Shown here one piece after another: positions 48,601-61,271 of a DNA stretch of 64,000 nucleotides. The position numbers and the translations under genes were made by a program. The DNA comes from Larus michahellis (taxonomy: Eukaryota; Chordata; Aves; Charadriiformes; Laridae). Location: assembly GCF_964199755.1 (NCBI RefSeq), contig NC_133903.1, positions 56,550,739 to 56,614,738 on the forward strand, given 5' to 3'. Each line of letters starts with the position of its first letter. Position 1 is the stretch's first letter. The notes under the pieces were generated by a model that was not told the DNA's origin, ran no database searches, and worked only from the letters and a program-made list of their open reading frames with translations.

Positions 48601-51600
48601 TATTTCCTTCTGAGAACAGCACTCATCATACTGCCAATAGCACAGTAAAAGAGAAGTAGCTGTTAAAAGATGAATATTTAATATGTAGCTCATTATTTCT
48701 TTATTAAACACACCTCTTAGGAAGCTTTGCTCCAGTGATGGGTGGAAAGCTCTTCACCCCCGCATGCTCCGGAGCCCGTACCCAGCTCCTGCGCCCTGGC
48801 CCAGCGACTCCTCCGCGGAGCCCCGCTGCCAAAGGCAGTTTCCCGGCTCACACACCCGGTGGACGAGGTGGAAAACTCCTGCTTTTCCCAGCGGCTGCAG
48901 CATCCCTACCTGGGGCACTTCACGGGGCAGGAGACCCTTATCCTGGCATCTTTTCTATAAAACCTCTGGCTTGTATTTGTTGAGCTACATGGTGTCTAAA
49001 TGAGCGAGCTGTGAGCGAGGAGGGGACTCACATGAAGTCTTTTTATTTTAATCTCTCACTGTCATTTTAAAACTTAGAGATATTATTTCCAGTCCTTCAA
49101 TTTCCTTTGTTCTAAATCCCAGTTTATGTTTTCTTTAAAAGGTTATGCTAACACGAATCAAAAGCCCCACAAGTCAGTTTGCAAATTTTGCTGCCAGCCC
49201 TTAATGACCTGCTAAAAATAACGTGAATGATTCATCTCCTAATCTATGGAAACAGTAGTTATTTGTTCTTGGCAGCTCTCTTGGGTTTGGTCTGGGCTGC
49301 AGGAGATGACAAGTATTAGCAAATCAAGGAATATTGAAGTGATTTTTCTTCTTTGTGTTTCAGGGGAATGAAAACGTCTTCTGCAAATCCAGGTGGGTTT
49401 TCCATGGCCGGGGGGGGATCCCCCTGGGAAGGTCTCAGGGCTTCTCAAACCTGTGGTCCGAAGTTTGGACACGGACCTCTAGTACTAATAATGGTGGTTT
49501 TAGACAGAAGTATTTAAACAGAAATAATTTTAAACAGAAATATTCTAAACAGTGCATTTGAGAAGCTCAATATTTTCTAATCTTCTAATAGGGGCTGCTT
49601 AAATGTCCTAAGAAGAAAATAAGGGCTGTTGTAATAACTTCTTTTTAATTGAAATCAACTCGCCAAATTTATTAAAGCCATTTAGGTTTTAATTCCGACT
49701 CCCCCGCAGACCTGCAGCACACTTTATCACCAAGGTTTCCCAACGCCAGCCCTTTGCTGAGCCCTGCCACGCAGCGACAAGCAAAACGCCTTGAATTCTG
49801 GTCTTTTCTAGGGTGCAAATGCCCGGTTTTTCCAGGAGAGGGGCTGGGAACGCCGACCCCTCCCTCGCGGGCTGGTGGTGCAATGACGGCCGACTTTGTT
49901 TTAATCGGATTTGGTTGGATTTGGTCAGAGAAGAGGAACAGGGGGTTAGCAAATGTGCTTGGGATGAGCATAATATTTATTCCTCTGCCCATAACGCGTA
50001 TTAGTTGTGCCTGGGGAACATGTACACGCTGTTTATCTTCGGCGTGCTGGGACGCGGCTGCGTTGCACACAAACAGCCGTGCTCACGTGTAGACCAGAGA
50101 GTTTATCGCTCGCTGAGCAAGTACGGAACCGTCTGTAGGAGTCTTGTGCGCAAAGCCTTGGCAGCGCACAGCACCGCGGCATCGACGCGGAGCCGCCGGA
50201 CCGACACGGCGCCGAGCAGCATCCAAACATGCGCCGGGCTGAAATTTGTTTGCAAGTTATTTTCCAGCCGCCTATTGAAAATAAATAGACTTTCAGAAAT
50301 CTGTGGCGGTTTGTGAATGTCTCCTTAATGGGGAGGAAAAAAAAAAAAGTCTATTTCCTCAAATAACCAATTTACGCTCTGTAATTTAATCATCTCTGTT
50401 AATGTCAAACTGGCAAGGGCATCAGGAGGAGCCTGTGCCCGAGTCGCGGGGATGCTGGGGTGAGCGGAGCGGGGGATCCCCCCCGGGCTGACCCCACACC
50501 GGGGACGGGAGCTGTGGACCAGGTGGGATGAGAAAAACCCACAGAGCACGAAGTTATAGTCTAAAAGTAACTCTGAATCAAAAATTTTGATTTTGAAAAA
50601 CATGGTGGGTTTTTCCAGGTGTAACTGAGGGAGCGGGGGGGGGTCTCACCTGCAGTACCTCCAGCCAGAACGTATTCCAATGCAGGAAAAAAGGCGTGAA
50701 GCACGCAGAATCAAAACATCCATTTGAAACCGTGTTTATTTCAAATGTGCTTTTTATCACGGTGCTGAGGAAGGATAAAGTGGTTGTGTTTAACTGTACA
50801 AGAAAAATATTTACATAACTCCAGAACTTCCACCGCTTCTCTGTATCTGGCTGTGAAAGCTTGTCTGGAGGTTTCCTGCAGATTTTTGACATCTTCTTCC
50901 AGCCTGAACTCGTCGGCAGGAGCAGCTCACACACTGCGGGGTAGAGGGAGCTGTGTCATCTGGCTTGTGACTTTGAGCAGGAGCAACCTCACCTGACCCC
51001 CTCCTACAGCACCTCTCCTGTCCCTGGGGGCACAAACCAGACACGACAATCAGGTTCTGGGTCTTAATTACCAACGGGATGGTGGGGTTGTCCTCAGTCG
51101 TTGAGTAAAGAGCCACGGAAATGGGTGCAGAGATTGACGTGGCAATGATGTGGTGGATCTGGTGGTCTCTCTGGTTGGAAAGGAGTTCAGAGATGCGCGG
51201 TGAATTTAACCCGGGCGAACATGGGAAGAAAATGAAAGGAGGTGACATGTCACAACAGACACAGCCAAGAGGGTGAAAGGCAGCCAGCAAGGAAAGGCAG
51301 CAGAGGATGCTTATGTGCTGCAGCCAGGAGGCTGAGTCTCTTCTGGGTTTTCATGAAGAAAACATGAAAAAAAAGAAAGAATTTGCATCAGGTGAAGATA
51401 GCAGTGGGAAAGCCACACACACACACACACACACACACAAAGTTTTTCTGATTGCTATCACAGCTTTCAGGTGGGGTTGGTGCCAGGCATGCCCCAATTA
51501 CTGTTTTAATTAGTTGCTTCAATGATGATCACCATTCTACAGGACATGAAGAAGAGTGGATAACATCAAGCTGGAAGGAGCTTCAGTCATTGCATTTGAC

Positions 51601-53867
51601 AGGATCAGGCCTAAAATGATCTCAGAAAGTTGGAGGTTGTCCAGTCAAGGCCCATCAGTCAGACGAAGTTAGGGCTTTAGCAGAAAGAAAATCAGGGGAG
51701 ATGCCACAGTCTTGAGGACCACATACTGAACAGGAACAAGCAACTGTGCAAAAATGTCAGGTTTCACTTGGGAATTTGGACTGTTTTCTACTTTCCGTGA
51801 TGCTGGCAGGACTTTAGCTAAAATACCGTGTCTGGTTCTGAATGCCACACCTCAAAAGAAATGTGGAAAATCAGATGCAAAGTGGTGGGAAGCCCAGGAG
51901 AGCTGTTCTGTGGGCACTGTGGGCGCCGTCACCCTTGGGAAGGGCCAAGCGAGGTTTGGGTGGCCAGAGGGTGGTGTGGAGCCTGCAGAGGAGTCACGGT
52001 CCCCATCAGGTCCTCCTCGTGTCAGCAACCACCCGAGAGCCAGCGAGGAGCCCAAGGCTCGGTGAGTCGTGCACACGCTTGGTCCTTCCCCCTCTGAAGC
52101 AAGGGGAGCAGCTGAACGTATCGACTTTAATTATATGCGCAATGACTCTGTGCCTTATTTATTGACCTTGATTGTGTATAAAGCTCTTATAAATGAGACA
52201 AGCCTTGAAGAAAAGACCACAAAAATAGTTCAGCTGCTGGTGAAGGCACTCTCAGGCCACAGTGCGAGATAGAGTTCTAGGGAATGGTTTCTTATCGCTA
52301 GGGGGGAGGAATAACACCACAAATCCACCTTCTTTGTCCATAAAAGTTGAAGAGGCTCAGTAAAAAATGTGATGTATTTTAAGTGTGTGGTAGCGAGCTG
52401 TTCAGAGAGGCTGTGAACTCCAGGCACCCCCGGAGCCAGCTGCATTGTCTGGCGATGTTGGTGCCTTCTGACCACTGTCGGGAAAATGCTCTTTTGCTGC
52501 TCCATTTTTTGCTTCTTGCCAGCCACAAGAGCTGGAAAAAGCAGTCATTTTGGGCTGAGGGGCAAGGCAGAGCGTAAGATGAGCCCAGCCTTGGACATGA
52601 AGAGGGTTTGGCCAACCCTCCTCTCACCACGGCTGGCTGGACCGTGGCGGCCAGGGCTCTGTCTCTCTGCAAGTCTTCTGGTTGCTCCTCCAACGCGTGT
52701 GCTGGGTCCTCCTTGTGCGACAAGTGGGGCCAAAGTCTCCCCAGGTGCCGATGCTGGGAGAGGTGCCCAGAGCTGTGGTCAAGCTGCACGTACGCTGGTG
52801 GCTGCTCAGGGCAAAACGTGGGGACGGAGGTACAAAACTAAATGGTTTGAAAATGGGCTTGTAGAGGTGAGTTGGGTTAGGGTAGGAGCAGGTTAACTGG
52901 TACCGCTGTTACAGATAAGGCTGTTTCCCATGATAAAACAGTCGTGTTCCTGGGCACACGCCAGGATGTGGAAGGCAGCTTCAGGAATCAAAGACTGAAT
53001 AAAAGTAGCCTAGCCTAAAATCCATTAGATCTTGTAAAGAAAAGATTGGTCTCATGATCTGGGGGGAGGAACACGTCTTGCTGGTGAGCATTTGGAGTTG
53101 GTAACAGCGTAGCTTTCATTACGTTGTCTCTGCAAGCTCTTAACATGAAACGAGATTATTCACTCGCTGCTGAGTCCAAAACAAAATGGGAATTGTGTTC
53201 TGAATAATAGGGAATCATGTTTAACTTGCTGCTATTACTAGAACCAAAATACGGTGAGATTCTGCTCGAAACGCCTTTCTCTGGCCTCTGGCAGTTGCAT
53301 GCTGCTCCGTCACATAACCAGCGAATAATTTTTTCTGCCCAGTTGAGTTATGGCATCAGCGTTCAGCAGGTTTTACTACTTGTAAGACCAGTTTGGTGTG
53401 TGGACTGTAACTCTGTTGGAGTAATCAAGGATGAAACTCCTTTTATAGCATATAACGCTGAGCTCTTTGTGTTCGTCACAACAGCTGCATGTAGGATTCT
53501 TGGATTTATTTTATTTACTTTTCTGTGTCTATTGTGTATCGTAACTCACAATGCTAACCCTGCATTTTTGCAATCGGCTAATGCTAACAGAAGGCAATCC
53601 AAAGACATTTTGGCTTGTTAATGAGCCATCAGGCGCTGAACCTCCCGGCTGGGAGGTGTTGAGGGAGGGACGCATCAGGTTTGCCCAGCAGTCTCTTGTG
53701 TCAGCTTTTCCCACTGGGTTTGATGGACGTATGAGAGGAGGAGGAGGGTGTGCTTCATAAAGGCGATTATTTGTGGAGACTTCTTTCATCTCTATACCTC
53801 GAAAGGACTAATGAAATAGTCCTTAGTGGTGGTTTTTGTGTTTGGTTGGACCCCAGTGTTTGGTTGG
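48601..53867. other. intergenic, 5.3 kb, no gene recognised
   Basis: Includes a (CA)13 microsatellite at 51,414-51,439. A region at about 51,540-51,880 weakly resembles diverged CR1 ORF2/3' sequence (ACCGTGTCTGGTTCTGAAT, compare the CR1 motif ACTGTGTCCAGTTCTGG). It is too degraded to call. No RNA gene was recognised. Confidence 0.55.
51414..51439. repeat. (CA)n microsatellite, 13 units
   Basis: An uninterrupted CA dinucleotide run, likely to be polymorphic in length. Confidence 0.97.
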
Positions 53868-53939
53868 TGGTTGGACTCAATGATCTTAAAGGTCCCTTCC
53901 AACCTAGACAATTCCACGATTCTGTAATTCCATGATTCT
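53868..53939 (+). mobile_element. CR1 LINE 3' terminus
   Basis: GGTGGTTGGACTCAATGATC, then AAAGGTCCCTTCCAACCTAG and the tail ending CATGATTCT, the characteristic CR1 end. It abuts an oppositely oriented CR1 piece. Confidence 0.88.
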
Positions 53940-54055
53940 AGTCCAACCCCCTGCCAAAGCAGGTTCCCCTAGAGCAGGTTGGACAGGAATGCATCCAGGT
54001 GGGTTTGGAATACCTCCAGAGAAGGACACTCTACACCTCTCTGGGCAATTGTGTG
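53940..54055 (-). mobile_element. CR1 LINE fragment, inverted next to the previous one
   Basis: The plus strand reads AGTCCAACCCCCTGCCAAAG, GGTTGGACAGGAATGCATCC and a CCTCCAGAGAAGGACACTC-like block, which is reversed CR1 of a different subfamily from the main copies. The two fragments form a small head-on junction. Confidence 0.82.
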
Positions 54056-54095
54056 CGAGTGGCTGAGTTTGTGTTACCACTGCTGGTTTCCAAGA

Positions 54096-54665
54096 TTCCA
54101 TGGTTTCAGCTGGGATAGAATTGACTTTCTTCCTAGCAGCTGGTACGGTGCTGTTTCGGATTTGGGGTGGGAATAGTGCGGTGGTGCACTGGTGGTTCTG
54201 GTTGTTGCTGAGCTCTCAAGGCCTTTTCTGCTCCTCGCCCCACCCCACCAGCGATGGGCTGAGGGGCACAAGGAGCAGGGAGGGGACACGGCCAGGACAG
54301 CTGACCCCAGCTGCCCAAAGGGATATTCCCTGCCACGTGACGTCATGCTCGGTGTGTAAAGCTGGGGAAAGAGTAAGGAAGGAGGGGATGTTTGCAGTGA
54401 TGGCGTTTGTCTTCCCAAGTCACCGTCACACGTGCTGGAGCCCTGCTGTCCTGGGGATGGCTGAACATCCGCCTGCGATGGGAAGCAGGGAATCAATTCC
54501 TTGGCTTGCTTTGCTTGGGTGGTTTTGCTTTACTTAGTTAACTGTCTTTATCTCAACCCACGAGTTGTCTCACCTTTACTCTTCCGAATCTCTCCCCCAT
54601 CCCAACCTGGGGAGTGAGCGAGCATCTGCCTGGTCCCAGCTGCCGGCTGGGGTGAAACCACGACA
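54096..54665 (+). mobile_element. ERVL-type solo LTR
   Basis: The canonical avian LTR start TGGTTTCAGCTGGGATAGAA is at 54,101, and the end GGGTGAAACCACGACA is at 54,665. Between them are the expected blocks GCTGGTACGGTGCTGTTTCG, GGACACGGCCAGGACAGCTG, CCACGTGACGTCATGCTCG and CTGTCTTTATCTCAACCCAC. CAAGA occurs at 54,091-54,095 and again at 54,666-54,670. This would be a 5-bp target duplication if the element starts at 54,096. With the start at 54,101 there is no duplication. No internal viral sequence is present. The family name is from memory. Confidence 0.88.
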
Positions 54666-57600
54666 CAAGAACCTTCTCCCGCCCTGCCCGGGTGGCTGAT
54701 CCCTTGCAGCACCTGCAGCATCGCTTGTGCCCATGGACGGGGCGCAGGAGGAGCCGAGGGCACAGCGCTGAATGCCCCAGGCCTGTCCTTGTGCGTATTC
54801 GCTACGGATTCCTGAACTGGAGGAAAATGCTATTTCTTCTTTCCAGACTCAATAATGGAAATCAAGAAGCTCATTCTCCGCACAACTTGCAGAAAATATA
54901 TTAAATATCGACACTAATTAGATTAGCCTGACTCAGTACAATATTGATATTAATTTGATTAGATTGAATTTAAGAGGAAACAATGTTTAACTTAATGCCC
55001 TTAATAAATGAGGAGGAAGGTAGCGAAGCTTTCCTCCTCCGTTAGAAAAAAGTCAGATCAGAAAATAAATAATATTTAGAGATACCATTTCAGGTGGTGG
55101 GTGCGACTGCCCCCGTGGTGCGGTTCCCTGCGCGTGGGCCATGGGGTGAGTCTGGGAGGGACCTGCCAGGGCTCTGCCTCCGAGCAGGGGAGAGCCACCC
55201 ACCCGGATCGCACGCGTAGCAGCTGCTCGCGGGTGGATGAAGCAACAGAAAAGGGAACATCGGGGGAAAATGGGAGCAAGGCCAGTGGCTCCGTGCACAG
55301 CCCGAGCCTACCTGGCTCAAGGCCCCTGTGGCTGCACATCCGTCACCCCTGGTTGCTTCTGGCCCCGGTGAGCTCTGTGGCTGGGCTGCACAGAAGGTGA
55401 GCTCAGGCTGAAGGCGTCTTGAGACCTTCTGGTGTCTTGATTTATCCTCCCGTGACAGTTGTTTTTCTCCTCCTTTTTGGCTTTACTCCTTCCTCCTGAT
55501 GACGGTCCAGCAGATGGGAGCCAAGAGGTTGGGCGGAGCAGTGGAGAGCGTCCACCCCGGCAGCAAGCAGAAGCCAGCAGTCCAACTGACCCCTCAGCTG
55601 GGTTAGGGACTGCTCATCATCCCCCACAACCCCCCTCAGCCCCTGACGTGTTTTCTGGAAAAGGAAATACCAAATCTGTTATTGTACAACGCTGTGAGAT
55701 CAGAAGCAGCTGACATCCAGCTTCGCTGAAGCACCCTGGTCCTCCCGCGAGCAGGACCACCCCCCGCCTGCCCGGGAAAGGGGGCTCCTGGCCCTCCTGC
55801 ACGGGGGCGAGGAAGGTTTTGGGGATGCTCAGAGCTCTTCCCCCTGTGCAGGGGGATGCTCCACCGGTGGGACCTCCTTCTCCAGGGACTCCTTCTCCAG
55901 AGGCTCCTTCCCGTTGCCCAGCCAGTCCTCCCCGTGTCTGGACAGGAGGAAAGTGCTGACATTTCTCAGCCATCTCCACCGTGCCATGGCCGTGGCACCT
56001 GGGATCTCATCGTAGTTTTGCTTATTTGGTCACTTGCTTATTTGATTATTAGTGGATTTTATTAGCTCTTTGGCACTTTTCAGACAGAAAACTTTTCAAT
56101 TTCAGAGGGGAAAACTGTCCTTTGGGGTTTTTTTTAGGCTAGGTTGAGTTTTGTGGTATGAATAGAGGTATTTAATCCCACAAATAAACATGGATGACCG
56201 TAACTAATGAGAACATAATTATGTCCTGTTTAATATAACCATCTCATAATAGTGAAAACAGGATGTTCCTGCTCCCCTGTGCGGATTTTCTACAAGAGTA
56301 TGGTTTGACTCTACTTTTGTGCATCTCTGCTGCATCAAAAAGCTACATGGTAATTAATACAGATGTTAATTGCCACGGAGAGTTGGCATTAGCTGCACGT
56401 GACCGTGCAGGGACAGCAAGGCAGAGACGCTGTGATTTTGGCAGCAAGCAGGCGTGTTGCAAAGCTGGCAGGCTGGAGCCGGGAGGATGGCTTGACTTTC
56501 CAGCGTGAGAGCTTGGTAGAAGTTCAAAGTTGTTAAAAGCAAAGCAATGGCAGGCAGGAATGGCATTCCTCACCCAGCCAAGCGGTCGTCTCCCGGCTCC
56601 CTCTGCCCCTGCGCCTGGAAGGACGTAAATCCACCTCTTTTAGAGGAAGGGGAGAGAGCAGGGACCCCGGGGGGCGGAGCACCGCAGCAGAATTTGGATG
56701 ATATATGGCTTGCTTCCAGATGGGATAATCTGTTTATCGTGGCTTCGCTGCCATAGCAGCAGGATTTTATTCCAGAGATGTTGACTGCGGGAAGGAATTC
56801 GGGATGTCGGGTGCAAGGAGGGGCTCGCAGTGGTCCCACAGCCAGCGGGCCCTGGGCGTGCAAAAGCGAGCGGTGCGAAGCCGTAGGGAAAAGGCTTGTT
56901 TCTAGCCCGGATCTTTTCCTCCTGCGGCACGGGGGACCCCGGGGATGGACCTAAAATGCCGCTGTGATGGCTGGGGTTTTTCAGAGCCCGTCGCTGCGGA
57001 GCTGGACTGCGGGAGCGGGCAGTGCTGCGTAGGGCCGGCGAGCTGGAGGCGCTGGAGGCGCAGGAACGGGCAGGGATGAGCAGGGGGAGCTGATGGAGTC
57101 AGGCTCTTGGGATGGCTGCCGACACTTTGCAGGTGGCTTTTACGGTAATATTGAAAAGCTGCTGACTCGGCTCTTCCCTGACACACTTGGGGGAGAAGTT
57201 AGTTGTGTTTATTTTAATTTACTGCGGGAAAAGGACATTTTCCTTCCTTTCCCCATCTGCACGACACCTCCCTCACGCCGCCGAAGGGGCTGCTGCGGGT
57301 TCCCGGGGCTGCGTGGCCGTGGGTGCCTGCCCCAGCCCCACGGACCTCCAGGTCACCATCCGGCTGCTGTGGGCACAAGGATGCTCCTCTATCCCCCGCC
57401 TCCCCCGAGTCTGTGCAAACAGGAGTAATTTTGCTAACGGAATAAGCGGAAAAATCCTTTTTAGGTGACTTTGGTTTGTCCAGCTTCTCTTTCAGGTCAA
57501 ATACAATGGAGGTTTTTGTTGTTTGTTTGGTTGGTTGGTTGGTTTGTGTGTGAGTAAATGTTTTTAGTGCAACTAGCAGTGGGGGTTTTCCTTTACTTGA

Positions 57601-59910
57601 CCTTTTCCTTTCTTCAGTCAGTCTTTTAAAAATCGACTTCTGCAGATGGGAAAGGAGGACCATCCCTAGACTACAGCAGCAATACTGGTTTTCTAGTGCT
57701 ACGGAATTACTGTTTTCACTGCTTTTATTAGCAGACCATACAGAGTTACGGAGTAGCTGCTCATTAGAAAGGTGAGACACTGTCGTGGCCCAGTAAATCA
57801 TCTGTATCTCTGTAAACTTCTTTGTCTTGCAGGCAAATAACGAACTAGTTAATTTATTACTAATTCTATATGGACTTGTTGATTGATCCCTAGCACTGAA
57901 GACTAACAATCATTTTTAATAGACATGACTGAGAGTGAAGTCCTGCATTTGCTGACCTTTTCCTGAGGTTCCGGCTGCTGAACGCAGCACGGCGTTCGTG
58001 ATGCCGTGACCTGCTGCGCCCGGGTGCCAGCGGCGGGGCTGCCCGCGGGGGTCCGCAATAGGCACATGGAGGGGCTTCCGCATTTCAGACTCGCTTTGCA
58101 GCCACAAAACCTTTAGGTCGGGATGCCAAGCTCTCGTGCCAGCCTCTCTGGACGTTTCTGTGAGTGTCAGACACAGAGGATCTCCCTCTCATCCGGGCTG
58201 ATGCCCTGGGCTGGGGGGGTTTTACCATGACCCTGCCCCCAGGATTCCTTCACTGGAACACATAAACGCGGTGAGATTATGACTGTCGTATTATTGCTCG
58301 GCTTTACAGAAGGCGGAGCTGACTTTGGGCAACTCTGAAAATTTGGTAACGTGATGGACGTAAGGCTGCATATAAATCATGGGCTTTCATTAATCTCATG
58401 ACCATTGGGACTTGAAGTAACAACTTCCTCGATTATTTTGCATAAATTAGAAAGAAAGGAGTTTACGTGCTGCAATGGAAACACACTCTGAGGAGCTGCA
58501 ACTGGAGAGCGGTGAAACGGGATTTCCTGGGAAGGCCTTTTGCCGGGCTGGAATGCCTCTGCGACAACCCCGGTGTAGCCTATGGGGCAGGCTGGACGAG
58601 CCCCTGGCCGGAGGGGTGGAGGGGGAGATGTGGGGCTGCCCGGGCATCGCCGCTCGCACATGCCTTGCCCTGAGCCCCGCCAGCATCCCAGGGGTCCCGC
58701 TCCCCCAGCGCCGGGGCTGCGGAGCCGTGGGGCAGGCTGGGGGAAGGTTTTGCCAGACCTTCTTTGGAAACAAAAGAGATCTTGGCGTGACGGACCCGAT
58801 AAATGGAATCCATAGGAATTTAGCTGTCTAGACAGTCCTCCGCACTTAATCTCCACGGAGCAGCGTGTTTATCCTATACCTTTCCTTGCTGCTATGTTGA
58901 AAATCCTTCTCGTTTCTAACACAAACTCCGATTTTCAAGGGATTGTTAGAAGTTACAAAAACAGCGGTGGGAGAAGAAGGATAAAATGGATGCAATAAAG
59001 AGAGAGGCATTCTTGACGTGCACAAAATAATTACAGCGCACTTCAGACGGGATGGATGCTAACTTTTGTTAAAGGCCACATATATATTCCTAGAGATGTT
59101 TATCTTGTTTTGTAGAGCAATAATGTATCTTTATTGCCTGCCTGCTTGTCCTCATGTATTCCAGCTGAGATGAGGCAGTTAAATTTGGTATGGCATGTGC
59201 CCCAAAACTAGTGTAAAGCGCTGAAGAATTCACTGCTCCCGTGGCTGCCGCAGCAGAGCGATTATTTGGATCGTGTCTTTGTGTTACGCCTGGTTCGAGT
59301 TGAAAAGATCAGAGAATGAGGTTTTCAGGTACCATCCCACTCAAGATGTTCCAGATCCGGCTGTAATCATGTAATTACTTTATGAGATGGGGCAGCCAAA
59401 GCATTGCCCTCATTGGCACCGCAGTCCTGCCGAAATTCCGGGACGCTGCCCACGCTCCCTGGCAGTGGGGCAGTGAGACGCCCCCGGCCCCCACAGTTTG
59501 GGGGGTGCGGGATGTGCTGACAGTTGTTATGACCAGGGTTGTGTTTTATGCTGTGTTTTTCCCGGGCTGTGTCACGTTCCTTACTGCACCTCCCATAAAC
59601 AGCAAATAATTTTCACTACTACGAATTCCTGCTATTTTCTACTCCTCCAAGAGGCTATTATTCATTAAATTATCCGTGCTTAAGGAGCTGTTTCATTTCT
59701 CTACTTTATATCGTTTCCATACCCCTGCAGAACTCTCCCAGAGGTCGGGCACGTGCCGAGAGCCCGTGTCGGTGCCGCTGCTTTGGGTCAGCGCTGAGCT
59801 GGAGCCCGCAGCCACAGGGGGCTCAGCACCGAGCGGGGCCACCGCGCTTGCGTCTGGGTGCCCATTGTGGCCACGCTGGACTGTGATGCCACAGACACCC
59901 ACTGCCCAAC
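54666..59910. other. intergenic, 5.2 kb, no gene recognised
   Basis: GC-rich patches alternate with AT-rich ones. An AT-rich block at about 54,895-55,020 is dense in TAAT/ATTA cores. A short GGTT run sits at about 57,522-57,546. A 231-codon minus-strand frame (57,214-57,909) has no domain I recognise. Confidence 0.6.
54895..55020. promoter_or_regulatory. candidate enhancer-like block (TAAT-rich)
   Basis: Contains CTAATTAGATTAG, a TGACTCAG (AP-1/MARE half-type) site, ATTAATTTGATTAGATTG and AACAATG (SOX-like) within about 100 bases. This is a denser set of homeodomain-type cores than in its surroundings. It is an inference from motifs only. Confidence 0.25.
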
Positions 59911-60489
59911 AGAGAGTCACAGAATCACAGGATGGTTTGGGTTGCAAGGGACCTCAAAACCCACCCTGTGGCACCCCCTGCCCTGGGCAGGGACACCTCC
60001 CACCAGCCCAGGTTGCTCCAAGCCCCGTCCAACCTGGCCTTGAACCCCTCCAGGGATGGGGCAGCCACAGCTTCTCTGGGCAACCTGGGCCAGGGACTCA
60101 CCGCCCTCACAGCCAACAATTTCTGCCTCACATCTCATCTCAGTCTCCCCTCTTGCAGTGTAAAACCCTTCCCCCTCGTCCCATGGCTCCCCTCCCTGCT
60201 CCAGAGTCCCTCCCCAGCTTTCCTGGAGCCCCTTTAGGGCCTGGCAGGGGCTGGAAGGTCTCCCCGGAGCCTTCTCTTCTCCAGGCTGAACCCCCCCAGC
60301 TCTCTCAGCCTGTCCTCCCAGCAGAGGGGCTCCAGCCCTCCCAGCAGCTCCGGGGCCTCCTCCGGCCCCGCTCCAACAGCTCCGTGTCCTTCTGCTGTTG
60401 GTGCCCCAGGGCTGGACACGGTACTCCAGGTGGGGTCTCACCAGAGTGGACCCAGGTGCAGGACCTTGCACTTGGCTTTGTTGAACTTT
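59911..60489 (-). mobile_element. CR1 LINE 3' fragment (long)
   Basis: The plus strand starts AGAGTCACAGAATCACAGGA, runs through all the standard blocks to GCCCCAGGGCTGGACACGGT, then CTCCAGGTGGGGTCTCACCA and GCACTTGGCTTTGTTGAAC. About 580 bp. Past the shared segment it carries a different upstream variant from the copies at 18,805 and 48,109, so at least two CR1 subfamilies or a mosaic are present. Confidence 0.95.
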
Positions 60490-61254
60490 TGACCCAACTG
60501 ACTCACTTCTTAGGGCATATAAAAACTTCCACAGTGAAAACTTTCACTTTTTGCAGTATAAAAGCTATGGCTCTAAATGCCTGCAGGGGAGGTGGGATAC
60601 CCGTTGGGCTTTCCCTAGCTGAGTTGGAAAATCTGTGTGGAAAATCTGTGGGTTTCGGGGTGCCTCTTGTGGCACACGTGGTGGAGCATTTCGGCTGCGG
60701 CACCGACTGCCCCCTCGGGCTGGCTGGAGGGGCTCGGGGGACCCTGCCTGGCGGGGGGACGGGGCTGGTGTGGGGTCCTGGGTGAGAGGTAGTGAAGGAA
60801 AACCTGTCCAAGTATGAACCGCAGGAGGGCCGGGGTGGGCAGGGGCCTCTGGAGCCCCTGGATCCAGCCCTGCCTCAGCAGGGGCTCCTGGAGCGGGGCT
60901 GCCAGGCGACTTGGGCATCCCCGATGACGGGGACGTCACAGCCTGCCTGGGGACGTGCTCCAGTGTTTTGATTGAAACTTCTCCATAAAACAACTGCATA
61001 AACATACCTTTCACTTTAAAAAGTTTATTTTATCAATATTGCGCAAAAATTGGCACATCTTCAGCTGGATTTGTTTAACACACTGAATTGTTTGGCGTGA
61101 CTCATGATCCTGCAGTGGACTCGTTAAAGGTAATCCCTGTTGCTCTTTAACGAGGAACACGGCCCACAGACAAAGCCCCATCACGGTGGTGGGTTTTGGT
61201 GGTGCTGGGGTGGGGGAGAGGTGGTCTGCTGAGCCCACAGCAAAGGGCTGGATG
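60490..61254. other. intergenic, nothing recognised
   Basis: GC-rich to mixed sequence between the CR1 copy and the minisatellite. There is no coding signal that I can support. Confidence 0.6.
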
Positions 61255-61271
61255 GTTGGTGTTGGGGAGGT

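Noticed and set aside
51540..51880. Possible ancient CR1 fragment
   Set aside because: One 19-base stretch resembles CR1, but the flanks do not align by eye. Repeat masking would be decisive.
53217..53621. 134-codon frame with hydrophobic stretches
   Set aside because: The hydrophobic runs reflect T-rich DNA. There is no conserved motif or splice context.
57214..57909. 231-codon minus-strand frame
   Set aside because: No recognisable domain, compositional shift from Lys/Thr-rich to Gly-rich, a poly-TNQPTK stretch produced by a GGTT simple repeat, and no splice or promoter context. A chance frame.
59676..60785. 369-codon plus-strand frame
   Set aside because: Its middle is a reversed CR1 copy (59,911-60,489). 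The Pro/Ser/Leu-rich reading is the known translation of CR1 3' sequence, not a protein.
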